A stretch of DNA of 64,000 bases from Crateriforma spongiae (GTDB lineage: Bacteria > Planctomycetota > Planctomycetia > Pirellulales > Pirellulaceae): assembly GCF_012290005.1 (NCBI RefSeq), contig NZ_JAAXMS010000001.1:434001-498000 (forward strand), written 5' to 3'. A model generated the notes under the pieces. That model ran no database searches, was not told the origin of the DNA, and was given only the letters and a program-made list of their open reading frames with translations. The position numbers were made by a program, and so were the translations under genes. Positions 36,354 through 46,217 of the stretch are shown piece after piece. Each line of letters starts with the position of its first letter. Position 1 is the first letter of the stretch.

Positions 36354-38027
36354 TCAGTGAACGCCCGACGGGGCAACGGAAGTGTCAATTTGGTTTGACG
36401 CGGCGGGCCGGTCTGCCAGAACTCCCTGCAAGCGTTGCAGCGGCACCTGGGATTGGCCTTCCGCCTGAAGGTCGCGGACCAGCGTCTGAACGGACTCCAG
36501 CAAGCTCGATTCGGCATCCAACGGATCGACGGGATCGTCGCCTGAGATTGCCTCCGCCGCCGCCGATGAATCTTGGCGCTGGACATCGTTTTCACAAGCC
36601 GGCGTGTCCGTTTCCTCCGGAAGTTCAGCGAAGGTGGTCACACGATTACGCCCAGTGCGTTTGGAGTGATAGAGCGCCTGGTCGGCCTGATCTAGCATCG
36701 ATTCCACCGAATCGGCTCCCAGTGCGTTGCAGGATACTCCCAAGCTTGCGGTGACCGACAACTGGTCAAAGGTCAGCGATTCGATGGCTTTGCGATAGCG
36801 TTGTGCGGCCAACTTTGCCCCCTCAATCGTCTCGAAAGGCATCGCGACACAGAATTCTTCGCCGCCGTAACGGCAAACCAAATCTGATCCCCGTGCCATT
36901 TCCAACAAGGCGGATGAAACCGCAATCAGAACCTCGTCGCCCACTGCATGCCCAAAGTTGTCATTGATCGATTTAAAGTGATCGACGTCGACCATCAGGC
37001 ATCCGATCGAATGGCCATGTCGTTCGGCACCGGACCAGTGGGTTTCCATCTGCTCAAAGAACGAACGCCGATTCAAACAGCCGGTCATCGGATCACGAGT
37101 CGCCAGATATTCCAGTTGCTGGTTCTTCTGTTCCAGGCTGGTGACGTCGGCCAGTGAGATCATGTAGCCATGACACTGTTCGCCTTCGATGATACGACTG
37201 GCGTTAGGCTGCAAGATGCGTTCGTCTGAATCGCTGGGCGAAAGCCGCAGCAAGTCGGCACTCTCGCGGCCTCCCGATGCCATGGAATCCAACAATTGGG
37301 TGAACTTGGCGTCTTCTTTGATGACCCAAGGAAGGTCATCGATGTCTTTCCCAATTAGATCGTTGACTGCCGAGTCACAAAATTCAGCGAACGGTTGATT
37401 GGCCATACGAATGCGGCCATCCATATCCGCCACGACAATCCCTTCGGCCATTGTGTCCAACGCTGTGCGGACTCGTTCGGGGACCGCCCGTGATGGGTCC
37501 AAATGCCGAAAACATCGACGCAGCAAAAGCAGAAAGCCCAGCAAGTTTCCCAGCGTTGCAAGCAGCGTCACCTGAACCGACCGCAGACCAAAGAAGCCTA
37601 GCCAACCTTGGGCGACCAGGGGACGAAACGTGACCTGGACATCGGCAAAGTGCTCGTCGCCTTGGTAAACGGGAACTTCGATCTGCGTCGCGCCGGTTTC
37701 CACATCTCCACTGTCGGCCAACCAGTGCATCGGATGGCCCACGGTTTCTGCGATGACTTCGCCATTGTCGGCAACGCAAGCGGCCGACAAAACGTCCGAA
37801 TCACGCTGGACCAGTGCCGCTAGCGTCACGGCGATCGCATCGGTCTGGTCACGACTGGCCATTTGCGAACACGTCACCGCCACCATTTCCGACAGTTCGG
37901 AACGCTGTCGTATGGCTTCGGCGGTTCGGTCACTGATGACACCGCACACTCGCAGCATCAGAAGGACCGTCGCGGTCCACATCGCCATCGCAAAGGCGAT
38001 TCTGGTGGTGGTTCCAAAACGTTGCAT
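36354..38027 (-). CDS. Membrane diguanylate cyclase with PAS domain
   Basis: A 557-residue protein. Two transmembrane helices (about 10-28 and 150-170) flank a periplasmic sensor region; a PAS domain follows (about 185-300), then a GGDEF domain (about 310-470). The active-site motif is GGEEF, a functional variant, and RGSD five residues upstream is a classic I-site for feedback inhibition by c-di-GMP. The final about 90 residues are acidic and probably disordered. It makes c-di-GMP from two GTP. Its gene begins 18 bases after the end of a large surface-protein gene on the same strand, so the two are likely an operon. Confidence 0.9.
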   Translation of the reverse strand: MQRFGTTTRIAFAMAMWTATVLLMLRVCGVISDRTAEAIRQRSELSEMVAVTCSQMASRDQTDAIAVTLAALVQRDSDVLSAACVADNGEVIAETVGHPMHWLADSGDVETGATQIEVPVYQGDEHFADVQVTFRPLVAQGWLGFFGLRSVQVTLLATLGNLLGFLLLLRRCFRHLDPSRAVPERVRTALDTMAEGIVVADMDGRIRMANQPFAEFCDSAVNDLIGKDIDDLPWVIKEDAKFTQLLDSMASGGRESADLLRLSPSDSDERILQPNASRIIEGEQCHGYMISLADVTSLEQKNQQLEYLATRDPMTGCLNRRSFFEQMETHWSGAERHGHSIGCLMVDVDHFKSINDNFGHAVGDEVLIAVSSALLEMARGSDLVCRYGGEEFCVAMPFETIEGAKLAAQRYRKAIESLTFDQLSVTASLGVSCNALGADSVESMLDQADQALYHSKRTGRNRVTTFAELPEETDTPACENDVQRQDSSAAAEAISGDDPVDPLDAESSLLESVQTLVRDLQAEGQSQVPLQRLQGVLADRPAASNQIDTSVAPSGVH

Positions 38028-38045
38028 CGGATTAGCGGCCCATTA

Positions 38046-40883
38046 TCAATGCGGATGATCGGCGTGAAAGGTTCGGGCGATGTCGGCCAAGGATTCTTGG
38101 TCGGCCATCAAGTCCGAAGGGACGGCGACCGAGGTCAACATGGGAAGAGGATCAAAGCCGACCCAAATCGGCACCGAAGACATCAGTTTGGTCAGCAGGA
38201 CGCTTCCACGCAGCAGCCAAGCCAATTCGGCGATCGAGAAGCCAGTGGCCACGACGACGGCAGCACCAACCACCATCTCGACATCGGCCGCCGCCGTTTC
38301 CCGCTTGGACTGTTGTTGATCCAATTGCGCGAAGACTTGTCGGCTATCGAAGTAAGGCTTCGCGTCGAATGAGCGATTGATAAAGATCGCTGGTTTGTTC
38401 GGTTCGTTGTCAGCTTTCGCCGCTTCACCCAGCAGGCCGATTGTGCCTGAAAAATCTTCTTCACCCTCCGCCGCCGCACCCGGTTGGCCGGATTGATGTG
38501 AAACCGCGGGAAGGTTGGGAATCGCTACCGCGGGGCCGGAAACCGTGCGTTGCAGGCCCTCCTCCCGCGTTTGGTTCGAACGACGTCGATCATTCAGTCC
38601 GGCTTGCTGGGCCGATTCGCGGTCTTGACCGAGCGATGGAAATGGGGGCGCCAAAGGCGTGACAGAGTTCTTCGACTGGCCCTGGCCCCGCAAAAGTGAT
38701 TGTTCTTGCGACGTATCGTCCGTCTGGTCGCGTTTTTCAGATCGATCTCCCTTGGTCTCGCGACGTTCCGTCGGTTCAAGGCCAGCGGAAGGCTCCAACG
38801 CTGGTTCGAAGGCGGGGGATGCCGGCAAGCCGGGCGTCATGTTTCCCGGTGAAGCGTCCGCAAGCAGTGCTGGTGTGGACGTCGTCGGCGGCGATGGCGA
38901 AATCGGTGGAGCGGATTGATCGACTGCGTCGGTGGGGCTTTCTGCGGCCGATACAGAATCGATCAACGGATGGTCGTTGTCGGGCATCTCGCTGGCGGAG
39001 AACGAAATTAGGTCTGCCGGAAACCACCTTCCGCTGTCGAATTGAATCTCTTCTACATCGTGAACCGTTGTCACGTGTCCGGATACGGTGTCGGTCAACC
39101 GAAAGACACGGTCGACCTCGATCCAATCGGCGGTGAACTCCGCATGGTCTCGGGCGATCGTCCAGCGATCCCATCCGTCGCCGGAGAAAACAGCATCCAC
39201 CAACTGTGATGTTGAATCCGACTGCAAGATGTCGTCATCGTCCGTTCCGATTGTGACATCGATGTCTTCTTGGGAAGATTCGTCCGACACGGCGGTCAGT
39301 CGCAAGTGTCCGGACCAATCTGCAAGTTCCTGCAAGCCAAAGATGGACAAGGATTCAAATTGGTCGCGTTGGACGATCCACCCTTCGCCGGACTGTCGCC
39401 TCGCACCGTCGACGGTCACTGCGTCTGGTAATCCGTTCAAGACAATGCTTTGCACCTGAGTTTCGTACGTGTCGTCCAGGTCAAGATGCCATTGTGTCTC
39501 CGAAAGACGTATCTGTCGGGACATGATGGTCGGTGCGGTGTCATTCAGATTCCATCCGGCCCAGTGAAATGCAAACTGATTGGGGGACAGGGCGTCGATG
39601 CGTCCGTGGTGGTAGGGATGCAAATCGGATTCGTTCAAACGAATTTCTTCGCCCATCGTGGTTCCATCACCACGATAAATTTGGGCGTAGAAGCCACTGT
39701 TGACGGTTTCGCCCCGGAAGTAAGCGATGACAAAGCCGTCTTTCGCAAAGGGGACGACTTCGGGGCGACCGTCAAAAGAGCCTTGAAAACCGTCGACCAA
39801 GATCCACGGCAGCACGTTTCCTTCTGCATCCAGTCGACCGATAGCAGGCCACGACTCATCGCCGATGATTGCTTCACCTGGAAGCACCCAAGATCCATCG
39901 CCAAGGATCGCGGTCGGTCCCTCGGGGGCAAAATCAGGGATGGCGAGTTCAATGGTTTCGTCTGCTCGGTCGCTCCAAGCAAGGAAAGCCGACCGTGTGG
40001 GCAACGTCGGTTGCGAGGTTGTGACGTCGCTACTGGTCCAGTCGGGATAAGAATTCCACGCGATCACATGATCCGCGGACGGGTGTGTCAATAGTTGCAA
40101 GTCACCCAGAAAGGCATTCGCGTCACCTTGCCCGATCATCTCGGCGCTGCCGATCGGTCGGCCATCGGCGGCAATGAATTGCCGATAGACGGTGGACGAT
40201 GCATGGTCCAACCAGGCTGTCACGTACTGGTCTGCACCAGCGATAATCTGTGCTTCAATTCCGCCCCACGTGTCCGTTGATTGATACAGGCGTTCGGCGG
40301 CGCGTGTGGCCTGGCCGTCGCGTGTGAAGTGTTGTGAAAACAGTTCGGTCTCAGTCGCCCATGTCACAACGAACGTGCCATCGCCCTGTGGTGATTGCCG
40401 TAAAGAGGCGCCGTTGAGATGGATGTAGGCGGTGGAGGTGTTGGTAACGTCCAATTCGGCCAGCGTCATGACGGCACCGCCGGGCTTGCCGTCGGCCAGC
40501 GTTTGTCGAGCCTGCAAGTACCACGGGCCGTTCACCGAACCGTCGACGAAGACGGTGAGCAGTGTCCCATCGTCAAAGGTGATCACCGCGACGTCGGATA
40601 CTTCGATTTGCCCCAAACCGGTGATGGTTGTTTCCGGTGATTTCAGCGGCGGTTGCGTGGATCTGGAATCAATCCGAACCGATTCGGCAAGTCCGGCACG
40701 ATCACTGGTCCCGGCGTTTGCCAATTCAACGGGGATCTGAGGGACATTGGTCGACGTATCGGTCGATTCGATTTCAAAATCCCAACCGACATCGCCTGCA
40801 CGGGGCAGTCGCGATTCCAATCGTTCCAATCTCGGCACGAACCGGTGACGTTGTGTCTTGATTTGTGTTCGTGGTCCCGACAC
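38046..40883 (-). CDS. Large LEPR-type surface protein
   Basis: A 945-residue protein. The basic N-terminus with RLERLESRLPRAGD resembles the LEPR-XLL signal of planctomycetal exported proteins. The body (about 40-600) is strand-rich with several WD-like or PQQ-like repeats; TIGTDDDDILQSD resembles an RTX/hemolysin Ca-binding turn. A long Pro/Ser/Gln-rich segment follows (about 640-830). Near the C-terminus a hydrophobic module (VVGAAVVVATGFSIAELAWLLRG, then WVGFDPLPML) looks like a membrane anchor, which I recall from other large planctomycetal surface proteins, so the call is from memory. It lies 18 bases before the diguanylate cyclase gene, with which it is probably co-transcribed. Confidence 0.7.
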   Translation of the reverse strand: MSGPRTQIKTQRHRFVPRLERLESRLPRAGDVGWDFEIESTDTSTNVPQIPVELANAGTSDRAGLAESVRIDSRSTQPPLKSPETTITGLGQIEVSDVAVITFDDGTLLTVFVDGSVNGPWYLQARQTLADGKPGGAVMTLAELDVTNTSTAYIHLNGASLRQSPQGDGTFVVTWATETELFSQHFTRDGQATRAAERLYQSTDTWGGIEAQIIAGADQYVTAWLDHASSTVYRQFIAADGRPIGSAEMIGQGDANAFLGDLQLLTHPSADHVIAWNSYPDWTSSDVTTSQPTLPTRSAFLAWSDRADETIELAIPDFAPEGPTAILGDGSWVLPGEAIIGDESWPAIGRLDAEGNVLPWILVDGFQGSFDGRPEVVPFAKDGFVIAYFRGETVNSGFYAQIYRGDGTTMGEEIRLNESDLHPYHHGRIDALSPNQFAFHWAGWNLNDTAPTIMSRQIRLSETQWHLDLDDTYETQVQSIVLNGLPDAVTVDGARRQSGEGWIVQRDQFESLSIFGLQELADWSGHLRLTAVSDESSQEDIDVTIGTDDDDILQSDSTSQLVDAVFSGDGWDRWTIARDHAEFTADWIEVDRVFRLTDTVSGHVTTVHDVEEIQFDSGRWFPADLISFSASEMPDNDHPLIDSVSAAESPTDAVDQSAPPISPSPPTTSTPALLADASPGNMTPGLPASPAFEPALEPSAGLEPTERRETKGDRSEKRDQTDDTSQEQSLLRGQGQSKNSVTPLAPPFPSLGQDRESAQQAGLNDRRRSNQTREEGLQRTVSGPAVAIPNLPAVSHQSGQPGAAAEGEEDFSGTIGLLGEAAKADNEPNKPAIFINRSFDAKPYFDSRQVFAQLDQQQSKRETAAADVEMVVGAAVVVATGFSIAELAWLLRGSVLLTKLMSSVPIWVGFDPLPMLTSVAVPSDLMADQESLADIARTFHADHPH

Positions 40884-41531
40884 GCGTCGCCCCCCGACAC
40901 CGATGGCAAAGTGAACAGAAAAATCGGCCTAAGTTGTTTCGTGGGTGCCGCGGTGGGTACGCGTTCACCGACGAAACTTAGGTCAGACTTTCGCATGACG
41001 ATGGACTCGCCGGTGCACTGTGACGCTGTCGGCCGATCCGTGATCGATCAATCCGTACAAAACGCATGATCGCTACCACAGTCATGGACCGTTGCGACGG
41101 GCTTGCGTCTGCAGATCGATGTTCGGGCATGCTCTGGGACGATTCAAAACGGACTTGATGGAATCAGCGGGGAGACCACGGAATTCGGGTGCGGCAAAAA
41201 GCCCCTGCAGTTGCATTGTGGTGACCATTGTCGCGTCTTGGCGTTGTAACTACGGTCGAAGTTGAGTTCGAATGCGGTTGGAACAAGACGCAATGCGATC
41301 GCAGTGGCGTCGTGTTTCGCCTAACAGTCTCACCGGGACCACGAACCACACACCTTCCTCCCGCCCAGTGTGTCCCTTGACGGAATCAGTCCGATGAAAC
41401 GAATTCAAACCAATGGTCGCCCCGCCGGCGCGATCCAGAACTCTGCGTTCAACAACCAATGGACTGGCGCGAATGCATCGATCACGTGTGATCGTTTGAT
41501 GCCCAGTCGGCAAGTGCTGGGGGAATGCACG
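40884..41531. other. Divergent intergenic region, 648 bases
   Basis: Between the large surface protein and the tandem RidA-fold protein. An imperfect inverted repeat (CCTAAGTT and AACTTAGG outer arms, TTCGT and ACGAA inner) lies at about 40928-40983 and could be a hairpin or operator. The frame of the RidA-fold gene is open upstream to about 41370, so part of this region could be coding. Confidence 0.45.
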
Positions 41532-42803
41532 ATGGGTTGCGTATCTCGGCCGGAAACCCATCGCAAATCAGTTGAAGCAACCACACCACCGTGTTTGTTA
41601 AGTCGGCAACAGCACACGGTCATCGATCTGCAGGACATTCGTCGAATCGCCTTGATGGTGACACCGCAATGTGTGGGAACACCGATCGATCAAGCATGGG
41701 AGGCGGTGTCGACGATCCGCGCGATCATGCTGCAACAACCCGTCGCCATGACGGTTTCGATGCAAACGATCTTCGTCAAATCCGCCGAATTGATTCCGGC
41801 CATTCGTCGGCTGTTGGAATCCTATTTCATGGACACCATGCCAGCGACGACCTTCATCGTCCAGCCTCCTGCCGGCGGCCAAGCCCTGGCGATCGAAGCG
41901 TGGGCGCTGGGTGGCAAGGATGTTGAAGTTGATTTTCCAACGACTGACATCGTCACGGTCCAGTACAACGACATGCGGTGGATTCACGTGGGCGGAATCG
42001 TCGCTCCGGAACACTTCCATGAATCGGCCTACGCCGAAGCCGAGTTTGTCTTCGCTGATCTTGCCGGACGTCTGGATCGCATTGGTGCCACCATGGCTGA
42101 TGTGCCGAGAGTCTGGTTGTATCAGGACCAGATCGTGGAATTGGAATCCGGCACCGAGCGTTATCGCGAACTCAATCGCGCACGAACGGACTTCTTCGAT
42201 CAGCAGAACGCCGCCGGTTTCATGAAAATTGGTGATGCCGGCCAAGTCATCTATCCCGCAAGCACGGGAATCGGAATGACCGGTGGCGGGTTGACCATTT
42301 CTGCGTTGGGCTTGCAGACCGATCGCGATGACATCGTGATTCGTCCGTTGGAAAACCCGAGTCAGACTTCGGCATTCGATTACGACCAACGCTTTTCGTT
42401 GAAGAGCCCCAAGTTTGCTCGGGCCATGGCGATGTCAATTGATGACTACGTCACGACATGGGTTTCAGGAACGGCCAGCATCCTGGAATCGGAAAGCGTT
42501 CATCTTGGTGACGCTGAAAAACAGACCGAACAAACCATCGACAATATCCAGCGACTGATCAGTCCGGAAAACATGGAACGTCATGGTTTCCAAGGCGTTC
42601 ATCCACAACTTGCGGATATCGCCAAGCTTCGTGTGTACGTCAAAAATCCTGAAGACAAACCCGTGTGTGAAGCGGTATGTCGTCGGCGGTTTGGCGATGT
42701 TCCGGCCATCTACGCGATTGCCGATGTGTGTCGGCCTGAACTGTTGGTCGAAATCGAAGGTGTGGCCTTCACCAAACGCCAACCGGATCCTGACCGGCAC
42801 TGA
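41532..42803 (+). CDS. Tandem RidA-fold protein, chorismatase-like
   Basis: A 423-residue protein with two RidA/YjgF-like halves. The first ends around MPATTFIVQPPAGGQALAIEAWALGG and the second around PELLVEIEGVAF; both resemble the RidA C-terminal strand VEIEAIA. The catalytic Arg of RidA deaminases is absent in both halves (PATT and PAIY take the place of PARxxV). Two fused YjgF folds are seen in chorismatases such as FkbO, so an enzyme of that kind is possible, but not shown. The start at 41532 has GGGGGA 7 bases upstream; ATG at 41394 and GTG at 41370 are longer alternatives. It lies ahead of the DUF1549/DUF1501 genes on the same strand. Confidence 0.62.
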   Translation: MGCVSRPETHRKSVEATTPPCLLSRQQHTVIDLQDIRRIALMVTPQCVGTPIDQAWEAVSTIRAIMLQQPVAMTVSMQTIFVKSAELIPAIRRLLESYFMDTMPATTFIVQPPAGGQALAIEAWALGGKDVEVDFPTTDIVTVQYNDMRWIHVGGIVAPEHFHESAYAEAEFVFADLAGRLDRIGATMADVPRVWLYQDQIVELESGTERYRELNRARTDFFDQQNAAGFMKIGDAGQVIYPASTGIGMTGGGLTISALGLQTDRDDIVIRPLENPSQTSAFDYDQRFSLKSPKFARAMAMSIDDYVTTWVSGTASILESESVHLGDAEKQTEQTIDNIQRLISPENMERHGFQGVHPQLADIAKLRVYVKNPEDKPVCEAVCRRRFGDVPAIYAIADVCRPELLVEIEGVAFTKRQPDPDRH

Positions 42804-42885
42804 ATCCAATACTAGCGTCCATCGAAACACCGTCGTTTGACGCTTTGCATGGTTGCCCCTGAATTGAAAAGGCAATGGGAATGTC

Positions 42886-44775
42886 ATGAGTACCGAATCG
42901 ATCGTGTCGACCGACATCAGCCCGTTTCAAATTCGAACGAAACCAAGACGCAAGCGTCGGCCCGGACGATGGGCCCTGGTTGTCAGTCATTGGATGTATT
43001 CGACGATCGCGTTTCTTTTGGCTCTGGTGCTACTGTTCGTTTGGCTGCAGCGAAGTCCGCTTGATGTGGCGGCGCCCGTAAACCCGGCAGATCAATTCAG
43101 CGGTCCGAATCCAGCCGGGCCTGCTGGAAATGCGATCGTGCCCGCGGGATTTCTTAGCGAAGTCACCAAGGGTGGTGGAAAAGCGGATCGAAGCAACCAG
43201 AAGTCCTTGGCCCGGTCTTTACCGAAGACGTTGTTCGATGGCAAAACGCTCGATAAAAACGATTCCGAAGCCGCCGACGGTGCAACTGGAAATGCCAAGC
43301 CGGCAACAACGTTTGAAATCGTCAATCCGATCGATCGAATGATTCGTGCATCCTTGCAACAGCAAGGGATTCAACCGGCAAGCCGGTGCGATGATGCGAC
43401 GTATTTGCGGCGAGTCTATTTGGATGTGCTGGGCACTTTGCCGACTTTGCCTGAGGTTCGTACATTCCTGAGCGATTCCGATCCCGAGAAACGATCCAAG
43501 CTTGTCGAAGCGGTTTTGCGGCGGCCTGAATATGTGGACTACGCGACCATGCGTTGGTGTGATCGCTTACGAGTGAAGGCAGAGTTTCCCATTAACCTTT
43601 GGCCCAATGCGGCCCAGGCCTACCACCATTGGATTCATCGGTCGATCGAAACGAATCAGCCGATGGACCGTTTTGCCCAGGAATTGTTGGTCGCATCGGG
43701 AAGCAATTTTCGGTCACCGCCGGCAAACTTCTATCGCGCATTGCAGGGGAACGAACCTGGCGATATTGCCACGGTGGTCGCGTTAACGTTCTTGTGTGAA
43801 CGCCTTGATGAATGGCCGCAGGCGAAGCGAGAAGGATTCACACAGTTCTTCACCAAGGTCGGATACAAGCCGACAGGCGAATGGAAGGAAGAGATCGTCT
43901 ATTTCGATTTGCATCAAGCCGACGGTGATTCGCCGCGGGATCTGGAAGCAGTTTTCCCAGATGGAAAGGCTGTGACAATTCCGCCCGATGTCGATCCGCG
44001 GTCGGTGTTCGCAGACTGGCTAACGGATCCACGAAACCCCGCTTTTGCAAAAGGGATCGCGAATCGACTTTGGGCACACTTGATGGGACGTGGGATCGTG
44101 GAACCGGTCGATCACTTCGGTTCCGATCATCCACCCAGCCATCCGGAGTTGCTGGATTGGCTTGCTAAAGAATTGATCGATTCCGGATATGACATCAAGC
44201 ATTTGTATCGCTTGATTTTGAATAGTTCGGCCTACGGGCAGTCCTGTGTTCCCAAGGGCGATAGCCAGAAGGCCGAAAAGTGGTTTGCTTGTTACATTCC
44301 GCGTCGAATGGATGCTGAAGTTTTGATTGATGCAATCTGTCAAATCACCGGAACCACCGAAACCTACATGAGCATCATTCCGGAACCATATACGTTTCTG
44401 CCCAACGATCAACGGGCCATCAGTCTGCCGGACGGAAGCATCTCTAGCAGTTTTTTGGAAATGTTCGGCAGACCCGCTCGTGATACGGGAATGGCGTCGG
44501 AACGAAACAATCGCTTAACGGCCGCGCAGACTTTGCACCTGCTGAATTCGAATCACGTTCGTGACAAATTGAAGAAAGGGCCTGCGGCAGCAAAGTTGTA
44601 CAAAGGGAAAACGCCGGCGCCGCAGCGTTTGAACCAGATTTATATGACAGTACTGTCGCGGCGACCCAGCGACGACGAGGTCATGCTTGGCGAACCCATG
44701 TGCCGTTCCGCCAGCAGTAGTCGTGATTTGATCTGGGCGTTGATCAACTGTGATGAGTTTCTGTTTCGGCATTAG
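42886..44775 (+). CDS. DUF1549/DUF1553 protein with N-terminal membrane helix
   Basis: A 629-residue protein. After a basic N-terminus, a helix (about 38-55, STIAFLLALVLLFVWL) anchors it; there is no cleavable signal. DUF1549 (PSCyt2) covers about residues 145-310 and DUF1553 (PSD1) about 370-610. Both are planctomycetal families often fused to cytochrome c domains, but no CxxCH motif is present here, so no haem is expected. The family's function is unknown. It is followed by the DUF1501 gene after 83 bases, the usual pairing. It starts at an ATG. Confidence 0.85.
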   Translation: MSTESIVSTDISPFQIRTKPRRKRRPGRWALVVSHWMYSTIAFLLALVLLFVWLQRSPLDVAAPVNPADQFSGPNPAGPAGNAIVPAGFLSEVTKGGGKADRSNQKSLARSLPKTLFDGKTLDKNDSEAADGATGNAKPATTFEIVNPIDRMIRASLQQQGIQPASRCDDATYLRRVYLDVLGTLPTLPEVRTFLSDSDPEKRSKLVEAVLRRPEYVDYATMRWCDRLRVKAEFPINLWPNAAQAYHHWIHRSIETNQPMDRFAQELLVASGSNFRSPPANFYRALQGNEPGDIATVVALTFLCERLDEWPQAKREGFTQFFTKVGYKPTGEWKEEIVYFDLHQADGDSPRDLEAVFPDGKAVTIPPDVDPRSVFADWLTDPRNPAFAKGIANRLWAHLMGRGIVEPVDHFGSDHPPSHPELLDWLAKELIDSGYDIKHLYRLILNSSAYGQSCVPKGDSQKAEKWFACYIPRRMDAEVLIDAICQITGTTETYMSIIPEPYTFLPNDQRAISLPDGSISSSFLEMFGRPARDTGMASERNNRLTAAQTLHLLNSNHVRDKLKKGPAAAKLYKGKTPAPQRLNQIYMTVLSRRPSDDEVMLGEPMCRSASSSRDLIWALINCDEFLFRH

Positions 44776-44858
44776 TCATGCGGAATCCACCGGACGCCAG
44801 CACTGTGATGTCGTTGGTACAGAAAACAACCGTTCGAAAATGAAATGAAAGACTTGCC

Positions 44859-46217
44859 ATGAATCGACATGATCATCGCTACGGTTTGGGGATGGGGCTG
44901 ACACGTCGGCAGATGTTGCATTCGGGGGTTTTGAATTCTGCGGGATTCATGTTGGCGTCCAGGCTGTACGCTGCATCGGCCAGCGGTGGTGTGCTGCAGG
45001 AAAATGCCAAAGCCAAAGCGGTCATACAAGTCTGGCTTGCCGGTGGGCCGTCCCACACGGACACCTTTGATCCGAAGCCGGGTTTGGGTTCCGAATACAC
45101 GGGGCCGCTAAGTGACGTTTGTGAAACCAACGTGCCGGGGATTCAGATCGGACAATCGTTACCCGAGTTGTCAAAGATTGCCGACAAGTATTCGCTGATC
45201 CGCAGCATGACCCATGGTCAGAATGGTCATGAAACAGCATCGTACCTGACGCAAACCGGACGTATGCCCGGGCGAATCGTGCATCCGGCGGCGGGTGCGG
45301 TGGTCAACGCCATGACCGATCAAAAGACCGATGGTGGATCATCGAGTTTGATTCCACCCTACGTCGTGCTGACCCGTCCGCAGGGTCGCTTCTCAGAAGC
45401 GGGTTTCTTGGGGATCAAATACAAGCCTTTCGCAACCGGCGGTGATCCGAATGCCCAGCGATTCGCGGTCGAAGGCATCGTTGCGCCGGACCTGAACGAA
45501 AATCGCCAGTTGCAGCGTCGGGAACTGCTGAGCCAGTTGAATTCGTTGCCCGATCGAATTCAACATTCGACCACGTTGGCGTCGGCAGCCGAATCACGCG
45601 ATCAAGCCTATGACATGATCCTTGGTGATACCGGCAAGGTGTTTGATCTGAACCAGGAATCGGATGAAGTTCGTCAACGCTATGGTCGCACACGATTCGG
45701 TCAATCGTGTTTGGCCGCCCGACGTTTGGTGGAAAACGGATCCAAGTTTGTCACCATCAACGACGGCGGATGGGATACCCACAAAGACCACTTCGGTGTG
45801 ATGCGACGAAAACTTCCCGATCTGGATCGCGGCTTGTCCGCACTGATCAATGACTTGGATCAACGTGGCATGTTGGATAGCACCATTGTGTGGTGTATCG
45901 GAGAGTTTGGCCGGACACCCAAGGTTGCGATGGAATCACCGTGGAACGGCGGGCGACACCATTTCGGCGCCGTGTTTTCCACTCTGGTGGCCGGTGGCGG
46001 ATTTGTGGGCGGCCAAGTTTTGGGGCAGTCCGATGCCAAGGGCGAAACCGTTGCCGATCGTCCGGTGTATCCGACGGATCTGATCGGAACGATGTACGAA
46101 TTACTGGGGATCGATCCAGAGGCGACCCTGCCGCATCCCCTGGGATACCCGGTTCGCATCACACCGGGACAAGACGAAGGATTGGATTCGGGAGGCCGGC
46201 TTGATGAACTTGTATAG
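44859..46217 (+). CDS. DUF1501 protein
   Basis: A 452-residue protein of the DUF1501 family, related to sulfatase/alkaline-phosphatase folds. The N-terminus carries TRRQMLHSG, which resembles a twin-arginine signal. Conserved segments include VWLAGGPSHTDTFDPKP, MTHGQNGHETASYLTQTG, GWDTHKDHF, and WCIGEFGRTPK. These proteins occur beside DUF1549/DUF1553 genes across planctomycetes; the activity is unproven. The stop overlaps the next gene by 14 bases. Confidence 0.9.
   Translation: MNRHDHRYGLGMGLTRRQMLHSGVLNSAGFMLASRLYAASASGGVLQENAKAKAVIQVWLAGGPSHTDTFDPKPGLGSEYTGPLSDVCETNVPGIQIGQSLPELSKIADKYSLIRSMTHGQNGHETASYLTQTGRMPGRIVHPAAGAVVNAMTDQKTDGGSSSLIPPYVVLTRPQGRFSEAGFLGIKYKPFATGGDPNAQRFAVEGIVAPDLNENRQLQRRELLSQLNSLPDRIQHSTTLASAAESRDQAYDMILGDTGKVFDLNQESDEVRQRYGRTRFGQSCLAARRLVENGSKFVTINDGGWDTHKDHFGVMRRKLPDLDRGLSALINDLDQRGMLDSTIVWCIGEFGRTPKVAMESPWNGGRHHFGAVFSTLVAGGGFVGGQVLGQSDAKGETVADRPVYPTDLIGTMYELLGIDPEATLPHPLGYPVRITPGQDEGLDSGGRLDELV
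46191..46195 (+). promoter_or_regulatory. Ribosome-binding site that fixes the PPC-protein start
   Basis: GGAGG inside the end of the DUF1501 gene, 8 bases ahead of ATG 46204; it favours this ATG over the TTG at 46201. Confidence 0.75.
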
